Assembly (NCBI RefSeq): GCF_000406945.1
Contig: NZ_KE136354.1
Location: forward strand, 365,707 to 429,706
Origin: Enterococcus dispar ATCC 51266
GTDB lineage: Bacteria; Bacillota; Bacilli; Lactobacillales; Enterococcaceae
Reading direction: 5' to 3'
DNA: 64,000 nt
Positions 57,149 through 64,000 of this stretch are shown in pieces. The position numbers were made by a program, and so were the translations under genes. Position 1 is the stretch's first letter; each line of letters begins with the position of its first letter. A model generated the notes under the pieces. It was not told the origin of the DNA and made no database searches. It was given only the letters and a program-made list of their open reading frames with translations.

Positions 57149-59044
57149 ATGTGTGGCATTGTCGGTTTTGTGAACAGCAAGGATCAAAAACAAGAAATTA
57201 TTGAAGATATGATGGATCGTATCGTCCACCGTGGTCCTAACAGTTCAGGGAAATATACAGATAAAAATGTAGCATTAGGCTTTCGTCGTCTGTCAATTAT
57301 TGACTTAGAAGGCGGTTCACAGCCTATTTATAATGAAGATCGTAGTAAAGTTATTATCTTTAATGGCGAAATTTACAATTTCCAACCATTAAGAGAACAA
57401 CTAATTGCGGCCGGCCACGTTTTTTCTACTCATGCTGATACAGAAGTATTATTGCATGGTTATGAAGAATGGGGTGCTGAACTTTTACAAAAAGTGCGGG
57501 GGATGTTTGCCTTTGCCATTTGGGATATTGAAAAACAAGAATTATTTGGTGCCCGCGATCATTTTGGGATTAAACCTTACTATTATGCTGAAATGAATGG
57601 CACATTCATGTTTGGTTCAGAAATCAAGAGCTTCTTGCCACATCCAGATTTCAATAAAGAACTAAATACTGCAGCTTTAAAACCTTATATGACTTTTCAA
57701 TATTCTCCTTTAAATGGTGAGACATTCTTTAAAAATGTTTATCGTTTACCAGAAGGTCATTATTATACCTATAAAGATGGCAAGCTTACTATTAAAGAAT
57801 ATTGGGATGCTGACTTTACTAAAAAAGATGATCATTCCCGTGAAGAATGGGTAGAAGAAATTGATAAGAGTGTCGAAGCCTCGATTGCTGCTCACCGAAT
57901 CGCTGATGTAGAAGTAGGTGCCTTTTTATCCAGCGGCGTTGATTCTAGTTATGTAACTTCTGTCTTGCGTCCAGATCATTCCTTTTCAATAGGGTTTGAT
58001 GATAAAACATATAATGAAGCAATTGAAGCACGCAAATTAACAAAAATGTTGGATTTGAATAATACAGCTGCAGTAATTGATGGGGATATGTCATTTAAGG
58101 CTTTTCCACTTATTCAATACCATTTGGATGAACCTGATTCTAATCCTTCTTGTGTACCGCTTTACTTTTTAGCTAATTTGGCTTCGCAATCTGTACGTGT
58201 AGTGCAATCTGGCGAAGGAGCTGATGAATTATTTGCCGGTTACCAAACATATGGTTTCCATACAAATTCAAAGATGGTGCGCGTTTTTGCGCAAGGATTG
58301 AAAAAATTGCCCAAAGGTATGCGTTATTCCATTGGTCGTAAATTTGGTCATATGAAGAATTTCCATGGGCGTATTCATTTATATGAAGCAACTGCTCCTG
58401 CCCGCGACTTCTTTATTGGTCATGCGAAAGTTTTTGAAGAACAGGAAGCAGCAAGTTACTTAAAACCTGAATTTCAAAATGCACCTTCTGTTAAAGAAAT
58501 TATGAATCCTCATTTTGATCAAACAGAAGGAATTGAAAGTGAAGTTAACAAAATGCAGTATGTGGATGTGCATCAATGGATGCCAAAAGATATTTTGCTA
58601 AAAGCTGATAAGCTTTCTATGGCAAGCTCTCTTGAATTACGGGTACCATTACTGGATATTGAAGTGATGAAATTAGCGCAACGAATTCCAGCAAAATATG
58701 TGATGAATCAAAATAATACCAAAGATGTTTTCCGTCAGGCAGCAAATCGCCATTTACCAGAAGAATGGGCGAATCGTGAAAAACTAGGTTTCCCTGTACC
58801 AATTAAAGCCTGGTTAAAAGAAGATCACGGTTATGAAGAAGTGAAAGCTTTATTTACTGCAGACTTTGCGAAACAATTCTTTGATCAAGATAAAATCATG
58901 CAATTATTAAACGATCACCATGAAGGCAAAGCAGAAGTTCAACGTAAAATTTGGACAATCTTTACTTTCTTGACTTGGTACAAAGTTTACTTTATCGATG
59001 AAGAAATACCAAAAGCAGAAGCAATCACTTACGAAACATTATAA
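57149..59044 (+). CDS. asnB: Asparagine synthase (glutamine-hydrolysing)
   Basis: 631 residues from ATG 57149, so that the second residue is the catalytic cysteine C2 (MCGIVGF). N-terminal class II glutaminase domain (RGPNSSG, RLSIIDLEGGSQPIYN) and C-terminal synthetase domain with pyrophosphatase loop LSSGVDSSYV and GEGADELFAGY. It makes asparagine from aspartate, glutamine and ATP. The upstream frame is open but lacks a site. Confidence 0.96.
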   Translation: MCGIVGFVNSKDQKQEIIEDMMDRIVHRGPNSSGKYTDKNVALGFRRLSIIDLEGGSQPIYNEDRSKVIIFNGEIYNFQPLREQLIAAGHVFSTHADTEVLLHGYEEWGAELLQKVRGMFAFAIWDIEKQELFGARDHFGIKPYYYAEMNGTFMFGSEIKSFLPHPDFNKELNTAALKPYMTFQYSPLNGETFFKNVYRLPEGHYYTYKDGKLTIKEYWDADFTKKDDHSREEWVEEIDKSVEASIAAHRIADVEVGAFLSSGVDSSYVTSVLRPDHSFSIGFDDKTYNEAIEARKLTKMLDLNNTAAVIDGDMSFKAFPLIQYHLDEPDSNPSCVPLYFLANLASQSVRVVQSGEGADELFAGYQTYGFHTNSKMVRVFAQGLKKLPKGMRYSIGRKFGHMKNFHGRIHLYEATAPARDFFIGHAKVFEEQEAASYLKPEFQNAPSVKEIMNPHFDQTEGIESEVNKMQYVDVHQWMPKDILLKADKLSMASSLELRVPLLDIEVMKLAQRIPAKYVMNQNNTKDVFRQAANRHLPEEWANREKLGFPVPIKAWLKEDHGYEEVKALFTADFAKQFFDQDKIMQLLNDHHEGKAEVQRKIWTIFTFLTWYKVYFIDEEIPKAEAITYETL

Positions 59045-59045
59045 T

Positions 59046-59097
59046 AAAAAAACCAAACGCTCACTGTTATGTTTACCAGTTAAGCGTTTGGTTTTTT
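59046..59097. terminator. Terminator of asnB, shared with nnrE
   Basis: AACCAAACGCT (59051-59061) pairs with AGCGTTTGGTT (59083-59093), flanked by A and T runs, so it can stop both convergent genes. Confidence 0.88.
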
Positions 59098-59737
59098 ATA
59101 CTTTTAATGCATCATCACTAATGCCCACGTCGACCACCAGCAAGTTGCCACAGGCTTCAAGTCCAGGTGAAATGGTGAAGCCTGTCTTTTTAAATTGAAA
59201 AGTGACCGTAGTGTCTGCACGAACAAACTCTCCTAATGAAGCCCCCGTTGAAGCATCAATACCAGAAGGAACGTCGACAGCCAAGATAGGCAGTGTACTG
59301 TGATTTATTTGGCGAATAACATTTTGGGCTGCTTCGTTTAGCTCTCCTTTAACACCAATTCCTAAAAAACCATCGATAATTAAAGTGAATCCTAAAAACG
59401 TTTCTAAATGATGCAAAATAGGAATTTGATAATATTGACAAATAGCATATTGTTTTTGACACTCATCTGTTCGATGCTCTGAACTTCCTGCAAAATAAAC
59501 GGTGACGTTCTTACCGGCTAAATGAAGCAGTCGTGCAATTGCTAAACCATCCCCACCATTATTGCCGCTCCCGCAGACGATTAAAACTTGCGAAAGATCG
59601 TAGCTTTTTTTGTCCATCAGTTCAGTAAAAATTGTCAGTGCCGCTCTTTCCATTAAAACTAGGCTAGGGATACCGATTGTTTTAATTGTATATTGATCAC
59701 AAGCTTTCATTTGTTGAACATTTACTAATCGCGTCAT
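59096..59737 (-). CDS. nnrE: NAD(P)H-hydrate epimerase
   Basis: 213 residues from ATG 59737, behind TCAGGAGG; the longer frame from 59815 lacks a site. YjeF N-terminal fold with VCGSGNNGGDGLAIARLL and DVPSGIDASTGASLGEFVRAD. It epimerises damaged (R)-NAD(P)HX to the S form, for repair by NnrD. The C-terminal kinase domain of bifunctional Nnr is not fused here. Confidence 0.92.
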   Translation of the reverse strand: MTRLVNVQQMKACDQYTIKTIGIPSLVLMERAALTIFTELMDKKSYDLSQVLIVCGSGNNGGDGLAIARLLHLAGKNVTVYFAGSSEHRTDECQKQYAICQYYQIPILHHLETFLGFTLIIDGFLGIGVKGELNEAAQNVIRQINHSTLPILAVDVPSGIDASTGASLGEFVRADTTVTFQFKKTGFTISPGLEACGNLLVVDVGISDDALKV

Positions 59738-59819
59738 GTCAATTCCTCCTGATTTCTTTTTAGATCCACTAATGAATTTGTTATGAAAAGGCATTACGTT
59801 TTTGTATTGTCTCATACCT

Positions 59820-59849
59820 ATTGTAGCGAAAATCTAGTTTTTTTTCCAA
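59820..59849 (-). promoter_or_regulatory. nnrE promoter
   Basis: On the minus strand TTGGAA (59849-59844), 18 bases, TACAAT (59825-59820). Confidence 0.5.
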
Positions 59850-59853
59850 AAAT

Positions 59854-60618
59854 CTAGAGAGGACGTTTACGGAAAATCAAAAGACTCATGGTCAATAATA
59901 ATGTGATAAGAAAAACTGCGATCCAGACCGCTGGCCAATAGTGATGAAATTCTGTTTTACCCGTCAACCAATTCAGCGAATTGCTGCCTAAAATAAAAGG
60001 ATTATAATAATCTATTTTTTTTAATATACCACTAAGAGTACTGATTAAATAAAAAATAGCCAGGATTAAAAGACTTTGTCCGGTACTTTTAGCTAGTGAT
60101 GATGAAAAAATCGTGGCAGCCAAAAAAATTATCCCATAGAGCCAAAAAGCAAAAAGTGGGAGTAATAAATGAGTACTTTTATCATCATTGAAATAATAGG
60201 AAGTATAACCAATATTAATTAAAAAGGAACTTAATAGAGTCACCGACCAAATAAAAAATAAATAGAGTGCTTTACTAGTGACAAAAGCGTTGCGAGAGAG
60301 TCCTTTTGTGATAAAAGGCAGAACCGTACCTTGCTCTACTTCATTGCTAATAGTGCCAACTGCTAATAAAGCGATGGCCAATAAAACAAATTGTGGTAAA
60401 TTTTTATAATATTGTGTCCAACTATCCATTGAAGTTGGTACTGGTAAAGAAACAGATAATTCAGCTGGCAATAAAGAAGCCATAATATCTGGCATAATTT
60501 TCGCTAAAAAAGGAGATAAGATTCCAACTGCTACTGCGATAATCAATAGGATTGGGATTTTTTTAGTCCGCCAATTAGCGAATAATTCTTTTGTGAAAAA
60601 AAGCTTTACTTGTTTCAT
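59854..60618 (-). CDS. ABC-2 type permease, YxlG-like
   Basis: 254 residues with six membrane segments. The N-terminal LFFTKELFANWRTKKIP and loop GTISNEVEQGTVLPFITKGLSRNAFVTSKAL fit the ABC-2 permease family. It overlaps the ATPase gene by 4 bases. The gene order PLDc_N protein, ATPase, permease is the same as yxlEFG of Bacillus. Exported substrate unknown. Confidence 0.85.
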   Translation of the reverse strand: MKQVKLFFTKELFANWRTKKIPILLIIAVAVGILSPFLAKIMPDIMASLLPAELSVSLPVPTSMDSWTQYYKNLPQFVLLAIALLAVGTISNEVEQGTVLPFITKGLSRNAFVTSKALYLFFIWSVTLLSSFLINIGYTSYYFNDDKSTHLLLPLFAFWLYGIIFLAATIFSSSLAKSTGQSLLILAIFYLISTLSGILKKIDYYNPFILGSNSLNWLTGKTEFHHYWPAVWIAVFLITLLLTMSLLIFRKRPL

Positions 60619-61523
60619 TTTGCCACCACCTTCAAAAAGATATCTTCTAACGTTGGTTCGACTAGTTTTAGTTTACAAGGTACAATTTTTAGCCTTGCAA
60701 GAGTTTCGATAATTTCTAAACCAAAATCTTCATGGTTTAAAATAGGAAGAAGCAGCGTTTGATTCTCTTCTTTTTGCCAATGTAAGGGAGTATGTTCCAG
60801 AAAATGAGATTTATCCGCTTCATTTGCAAATTGCAATTCATAGTGATTATTTTGGGCAGCTTTAATTTGATCTAATGATCCTTCTAACTGAATTTTTCCT
60901 TCATGTAAAATGGCAACATGATCACAGATAGCTTCCACATCATGCAAAATATGAGTAGAAAATAAAACGGTTGTTTCATTTTTCAAATTTGCTAAGATGG
61001 TTAATACTTCTTTGCGTCCAATAGGATCTAATGCGGAAGTAGGTTCATCACAAATCAGTAAATGGGGGGCGTTTAAAAGTGCCTGTGCTAAGCCTAAGCG
61101 TTGTTTCATTCCGCGAGAAAAACCACTTATTTTTTGTGAAGAGTTTTTTAAGCCAACTTTTGTTAATAATGAAGGGATTTTGGTAGCTAATACGTTTTTT
61201 GACAGACCGCTAATCTTTCCACACAAACTCAAGTATTCTTTAGCAGACAGATAATTATAAAAAGCTGGAACGTCAGGTAAATAACCAATATTTTGATTAG
61301 ATTTACTGTCCCCATACTTTACTGTCTGACCAGCAATAGTAACCATACCGCTATCAGCGGCTAAGAGTCCTAAAATAATCTTCATCGTGGTGGTTTTGCC
61401 TGCGCCGTTTTCTCCCACAAAGCCATAGATACTTCCCTTGGGAATATTTAAAGTTAAATTATCTAAAATAAGGTGGTCGCCAAATTGTTTTTTTAGATCC
61501 TTAATGTTAATCATAGGTTCCAT
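60615..61523 (-). CDS. ABC transporter ATPase, YxlF-like
   Basis: 302 residues. Walker A GENGAGKTTTMK, signature FSRGMKQRLGLAQAL, Walker B LLICDEPTSALDP and H-loop STHILHDVEAICDH are all intact. A C-terminal extension of 90 residues is typical for bacitracin/lantibiotic-type export ATPases. ATG 61523 directly follows the previous stop codon. Confidence 0.92.
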   Translation of the reverse strand: MEPMINIKDLKKQFGDHLILDNLTLNIPKGSIYGFVGENGAGKTTTMKIILGLLAADSGMVTIAGQTVKYGDSKSNQNIGYLPDVPAFYNYLSAKEYLSLCGKISGLSKNVLATKIPSLLTKVGLKNSSQKISGFSRGMKQRLGLAQALLNAPHLLICDEPTSALDPIGRKEVLTILANLKNETTVLFSTHILHDVEAICDHVAILHEGKIQLEGSLDQIKAAQNNHYELQFANEADKSHFLEHTPLHWQKEENQTLLLPILNHEDFGLEIIETLARLKIVPCKLKLVEPTLEDIFLKVVAK

Positions 61524-61727
61524 TTAATCTTCTCCTTTACCAAAAGCAAAATAAAGAATCGGACCTAAAAAAGAAATAAAGGCACAGACGATAAGCCAAA
61601 GCGTACGATTACCAAATTTATAATGGGGATGTTTGAATACATCGACGATGGCATAAAGTGCAAGTCCGATTTGTAAAATAATGAGAGGTATTAAGACTGG
61701 AATATATTCTTGGATGTCTACTTGCAT
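61524..61727 (-). CDS. PLDc_N-domain membrane protein, YxlE-like
   Basis: 67 residues from ATG 61727, behind GGGAGTG. Two membrane segments (about 9-30 and 44-62) with the conserved LALYAIVDVFKHPHYKFGNRTLWLIVCAFISFLGPILYFAFG pattern of the phospholipase D nuclease N-terminal domain family. It begins a three-gene operon with the ABC ATPase and permease. Confidence 0.85.
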   Translation of the reverse strand: MQVDIQEYIPVLIPLIILQIGLALYAIVDVFKHPHYKFGNRTLWLIVCAFISFLGPILYFAFGKGED

Positions 61728-61806
61728 AGCGATCACTCCCTATCGTGTAGTTAAATGTTAAAACTTATTTGTATTAATAATTATAATACAAAGTATACAA
61801 AAATAC

Positions 61807-61851
61807 AAAAAAAGCCTTGAAGCTCTCAATAAGAGAGTTTCAAGGCTTTTA
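61807..61851 (-). terminator. Terminator of HAD gene
   Basis: AAAAGCCTTGAA pairs with TTTCAAGGCTTTT (61811-61851), with an inner CTC / GAG stem; on the minus strand a T run follows. Confidence 0.85.
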
Positions 61852-61860
61852 AAATTTGAT

Positions 61861-62664
61861 TTAGATAGCCAAATATTTTTCTAAATAATCGGCTAATCCA
61901 TCTTCATCATTTGTTTTTGAAGTGATATCGTTACTAATAGCTTTCGCTTCAGGACTGGCATTTTTCATTGCCACACCCCAACCGGCATAATCTAACATTT
62001 CAAGGTCATTGTGTTCATCACCAAAAGCAATAATATCGTTGCGATCAATTGCCATAGAATCGGCAATAATTTCAACACCGCGCGCCTTTTGAATGCCTTT
62101 TGCAACAATCTCCAAAATTGCATTAGGGCCACCCCAAGTTCTAACGTCAATGTAATCAGAAAATTGTGCTTTTAAAGTATCAGAAACAGTTTGTGCTAAC
62201 TCTGTTTTAGTTTGAATCAGCATCGAAGTAGGATTTGATTTCAAATTTTGTAGTAGGTTGTCGTTTGTTGGTTTTTGATTATCAAAGAGATACTCACTAC
62301 CAAAATCCAAACGATCAACATAAAAAGTATCACGATTTTCTGCAGCAACAAAATCCAACTGCAAATCATTTTTTTGTTTCAAAATTTCAAAAACAATATC
62401 ACGGCTAAAAAGTGTCTCTGATTCTGCAGCCCATTGAGTATAAGGAACGTGGACTAAAGCGCCATTAAAATTGACCATTGGAGTATTTAAAGCCAATTGG
62501 TGATAAAATTTTTCACTAATGCGAAATGGGCGACCAGTAGCGATACTGACAATATGCCCACTAGCAACTGCTTTCTTTAAAATGGCTTCAGTTTTAGGGC
62601 TGATTTGAGATTGAGCGTTTAAAGTAGTGCCATCCAAATCAATGGCAATTAGTTTTTTATTCAT
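61861..62664 (-). CDS. HAD-superfamily Cof-type phosphatase, second copy
   Basis: 267 residues from ATG 62664; ATG 62670 is also possible behind GAGGGGAG. Motif I AIDLDGTTLN, motif II SIATGRPF, motif III KGIQKARGVEII and motif IV FGDEHNDLEML. The Cof cap is between motifs II and III. Likely substrates are sugar phosphates or pyridoxal phosphate; unknown. Confidence 0.9.
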   Translation of the reverse strand: MNKKLIAIDLDGTTLNAQSQISPKTEAILKKAVASGHIVSIATGRPFRISEKFYHQLALNTPMVNFNGALVHVPYTQWAAESETLFSRDIVFEILKQKNDLQLDFVAAENRDTFYVDRLDFGSEYLFDNQKPTNDNLLQNLKSNPTSMLIQTKTELAQTVSDTLKAQFSDYIDVRTWGGPNAILEIVAKGIQKARGVEIIADSMAIDRNDIIAFGDEHNDLEMLDYAGWGVAMKNASPEAKAISNDITSKTNDEDGLADYLEKYLAI

Positions 62665-62751
62665 ATTCATTTCTCCCCTCGTATAAAAGATACGCTGTTT
62701 TAGTTTAACATATTTTGACTTTTTCACAAGTTGGCTGGTTTAAAAGAAAGA

Positions 62752-62819
62752 TACCTTTAAAAAAATTTATCGAAGTAATGTATTCGTTTTATCGGCAAAA
62801 CACGAACGTTTTAAAGGTA
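62752..62819 (+). promoter_or_regulatory. Inverted repeat and PurBox-like sequence upstream of the purine permease
   Basis: TACCTTTAAAA (62752-62762) and TTTTAAAGGTA (62809-62819) are perfect arms 46 bases apart. Inside lies AACACGAACGTT (62799-62810), which partly matches the PurR box (CCGAACAAT type). They are upstream of the promoter, so this is DNA-level control and not a riboswitch. Confidence 0.4.
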
Positions 62820-62845
62820 AATTCTCGATATTGCAAATAAAAATG

Positions 62846-62874
62846 TTGTTTTGTTGTGGGATTGAAATTATAAT
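62846..62874 (+). promoter_or_regulatory. Promoter of the purine permease
   Basis: TTGTTT (62846-62851), 17 bases, TATAAT (62869-62874), giving a leader of about 55 bases. Confidence 0.65.
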
Positions 62875-62936
62875 CAGTCTTTGTTGGATGATAAATCCGA
62901 AATATGTCCTTATTCTTTTATAGGAGTGAATAATTA

Positions 62937-64000
62937 ATGGAAAAGTTTTTCAAATTAAAAGAAAGTAATACAAATGTTTCGACAGAATTTGTCGCAGGTT
63001 TAACCACCTTCTTTGCGATGAGCTATATTTTATTTGTGAATCCGACGATTTTATCGGCTTCAGGGATGCCATTTCAGGCAGTATTTTTAGCAACTATTAT
63101 TGCTTCAGTTATTGGGACTTTAGTAATGGGGCTTTTTGCTAATGTGCCTTATGCACAGGCACCGGGAATGGGGCTGAATGCCTTTTTCACTTTTACAGTC
63201 GTTTTTGGGTTAGGGTATACTTGGCAACAGGCACTAGCAATGGTTTTCATTTGTGGTCTAATTAATATCTTTATTACCATTACTAAAATCCGTAAAATGA
63301 TTATTCACGCTATTCCAGAAAGCATGCAACATGCAATTGGAGGCGGAATTGGGATTTTCGTCGCATACGTTGGTTTGAAGAATGCAAATTTATTAAGTTT
63401 TAGTGCAGACTCAGCTGCAATTACAAGCAGTGTAGTTGACGGAGATAAGGCAGTCAACGTCACAATGAATGGCGGAATCGTGCCTGCTTTAGCGAATTTC
63501 AATAATGCACCTGTTTTATTAGCTGTGATCGGTCTAGTTTTAACCACTATTTTAGTTGTTCGCAATGTTCGTGGTGCCATTCTCATTGGAATTGTGGTTA
63601 CGACAATTTTAGGTATTTTCATGGGTGTGGTCGACCTTGGGGCAATTGACTGGCAAGCGAATTCGTTAGGAAGTTCAATTAATGAGTTAAAGACAACTTT
63701 TGGTGCAGCTTTTGGCGCTGAAGGGATGCAGTCACTATTTAGTGACACGAGCAAAATTCCCCAAGTCTTAATGACAATTATTGCGTTTAGCTTATCAGAT
63801 ACTTTTGATACCATTGGGACATTTATTGGGACAGGACGTAGAACTGGGATTTTCTCTAAAGAAGATGAAGAAGCGTTAGAAGATAGTCGTGGTTTTAATA
63901 CAAAAATGGACAAAGCACTGTTTGCAGATGCGATTGCCACTTCCATTGGTGCTATTTTTGGTACCTCTAACACAACGACTTATGTCGAGTCTGCCGCAGG
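62937..64000 (+). CDS. pbuG: NCS2-family guanine/hypoxanthine permease (3' partial)
   Basis: 354 codons are visible from ATG 62937, behind TAGGAG, and the frame runs off the window. It has the AzgA-type core: EFVAGLTTFFAMSYILFVNP at the start, PGMGLNAFFTF (helix 3), SLSDTFDTIGTFIGTGRR and a C-terminal TTTYVESAAG. These mark PbuG/PbuO proton symporters for guanine and hypoxanthine. A PurBox-like site is upstream. The missing part, about 80-100 residues, is to the right. Confidence 0.93.
   Translation, partial: MEKFFKLKESNTNVSTEFVAGLTTFFAMSYILFVNPTILSASGMPFQAVFLATIIASVIGTLVMGLFANVPYAQAPGMGLNAFFTFTVVFGLGYTWQQALAMVFICGLINIFITITKIRKMIIHAIPESMQHAIGGGIGIFVAYVGLKNANLLSFSADSAAITSSVVDGDKAVNVTMNGGIVPALANFNNAPVLLAVIGLVLTTILVVRNVRGAILIGIVVTTILGIFMGVVDLGAIDWQANSLGSSINELKTTFGAAFGAEGMQSLFSDTSKIPQVLMTIIAFSLSDTFDTIGTFIGTGRRTGIFSKEDEEALEDSRGFNTKMDKALFADAIATSIGAIFGTSNTTTYVESAA

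Noticed and set aside
62752-62936. Purine riboswitch upstream of pbuG
   Set aside because: The conserved three-way junction core of purine riboswitches is not present, and the inverted repeats lie upstream of the promoter rather than in the leader.

Overview
The window is low-GC Gram-positive (Firmicutes) DNA and best fits Enterococcus or a close relative in the Enterococcaceae. Support: a GlsB-AmaP-DUF2273-Asp23 (Gls24) stress operon, a CroRS-like two-component system, two Mga-type regulators, LtaS, an SOS-controlled UvrX polymerase, PPDK with its CcpN/PPDK-regulatory pair, and a tmRNA whose tag reads AKNENSYALAA. The species cannot be assigned from sequence alone.

Region 1 (1-8751) is the right end of a prophage: a collagen-like tail fibre (entering from the left), three small proteins, holin and amidase endolysin. 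A cargo segment follows, with a three-gene operon under a symmetric operator-promoter (5298-6729) and an oppositely oriented LexA-boxed UvrX polymerase plus a small protein. The prophage appears to end in a 48-bp fragment of the 3' end of rplS (8704-8751) with the native rplS terminator, so this looks like attR. The integrase and the intact rplS should lie left of the window.

Region 2 (8750-27340) is chromosome: peptide transporter DtpT, the Asp23 envelope-stress operon, an MscS channel, a tRNA-binding protein, and the PPDK regulon (PPDK regulatory protein and CcpN-like repressor divergent from ppdK, with three helically phased repeats). Then come a cystine transporter, a regulator cluster (Mga, TetR, Mga), a secreted or membrane EEP phosphatase and a free-methionine-sulfoxide reductase. 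Diverged hairpin-forming repeats sit in three intergenic gaps.

Region 3 (27340-39000): a possible 17-residue peptide gene; an HxlR regulator divergent from a royal-jelly-protein/nitroreductase/quinone-reductase operon (probable electrophile response); tmRNA; a HAD phosphatase; SdpI-like protein plus CroRS-like two-component system; a permease paired with an ATPase-like protein that lacks Walker A; and LtaS.

Region 4 (39000-64000): housekeeping and transport genes, including rRNA methyltransferase, AroD, YbaK, flavoprotein, GdhA, Pgi, a puzzling tRNA-like element (46157-46244, minus), YxeA-like protein, aquaporin, membrane GDPD, TVP38 protein, MntH-Usp, a split ThrE exporter, TetR, tRNA-Ser(CGA), AsnB, NnrE, a YxlEFG-like ABC operon, a HAD phosphatase and the start of a purine permease that runs off the right edge. 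No CRISPR array, rRNA gene or complete insertion sequence was seen.
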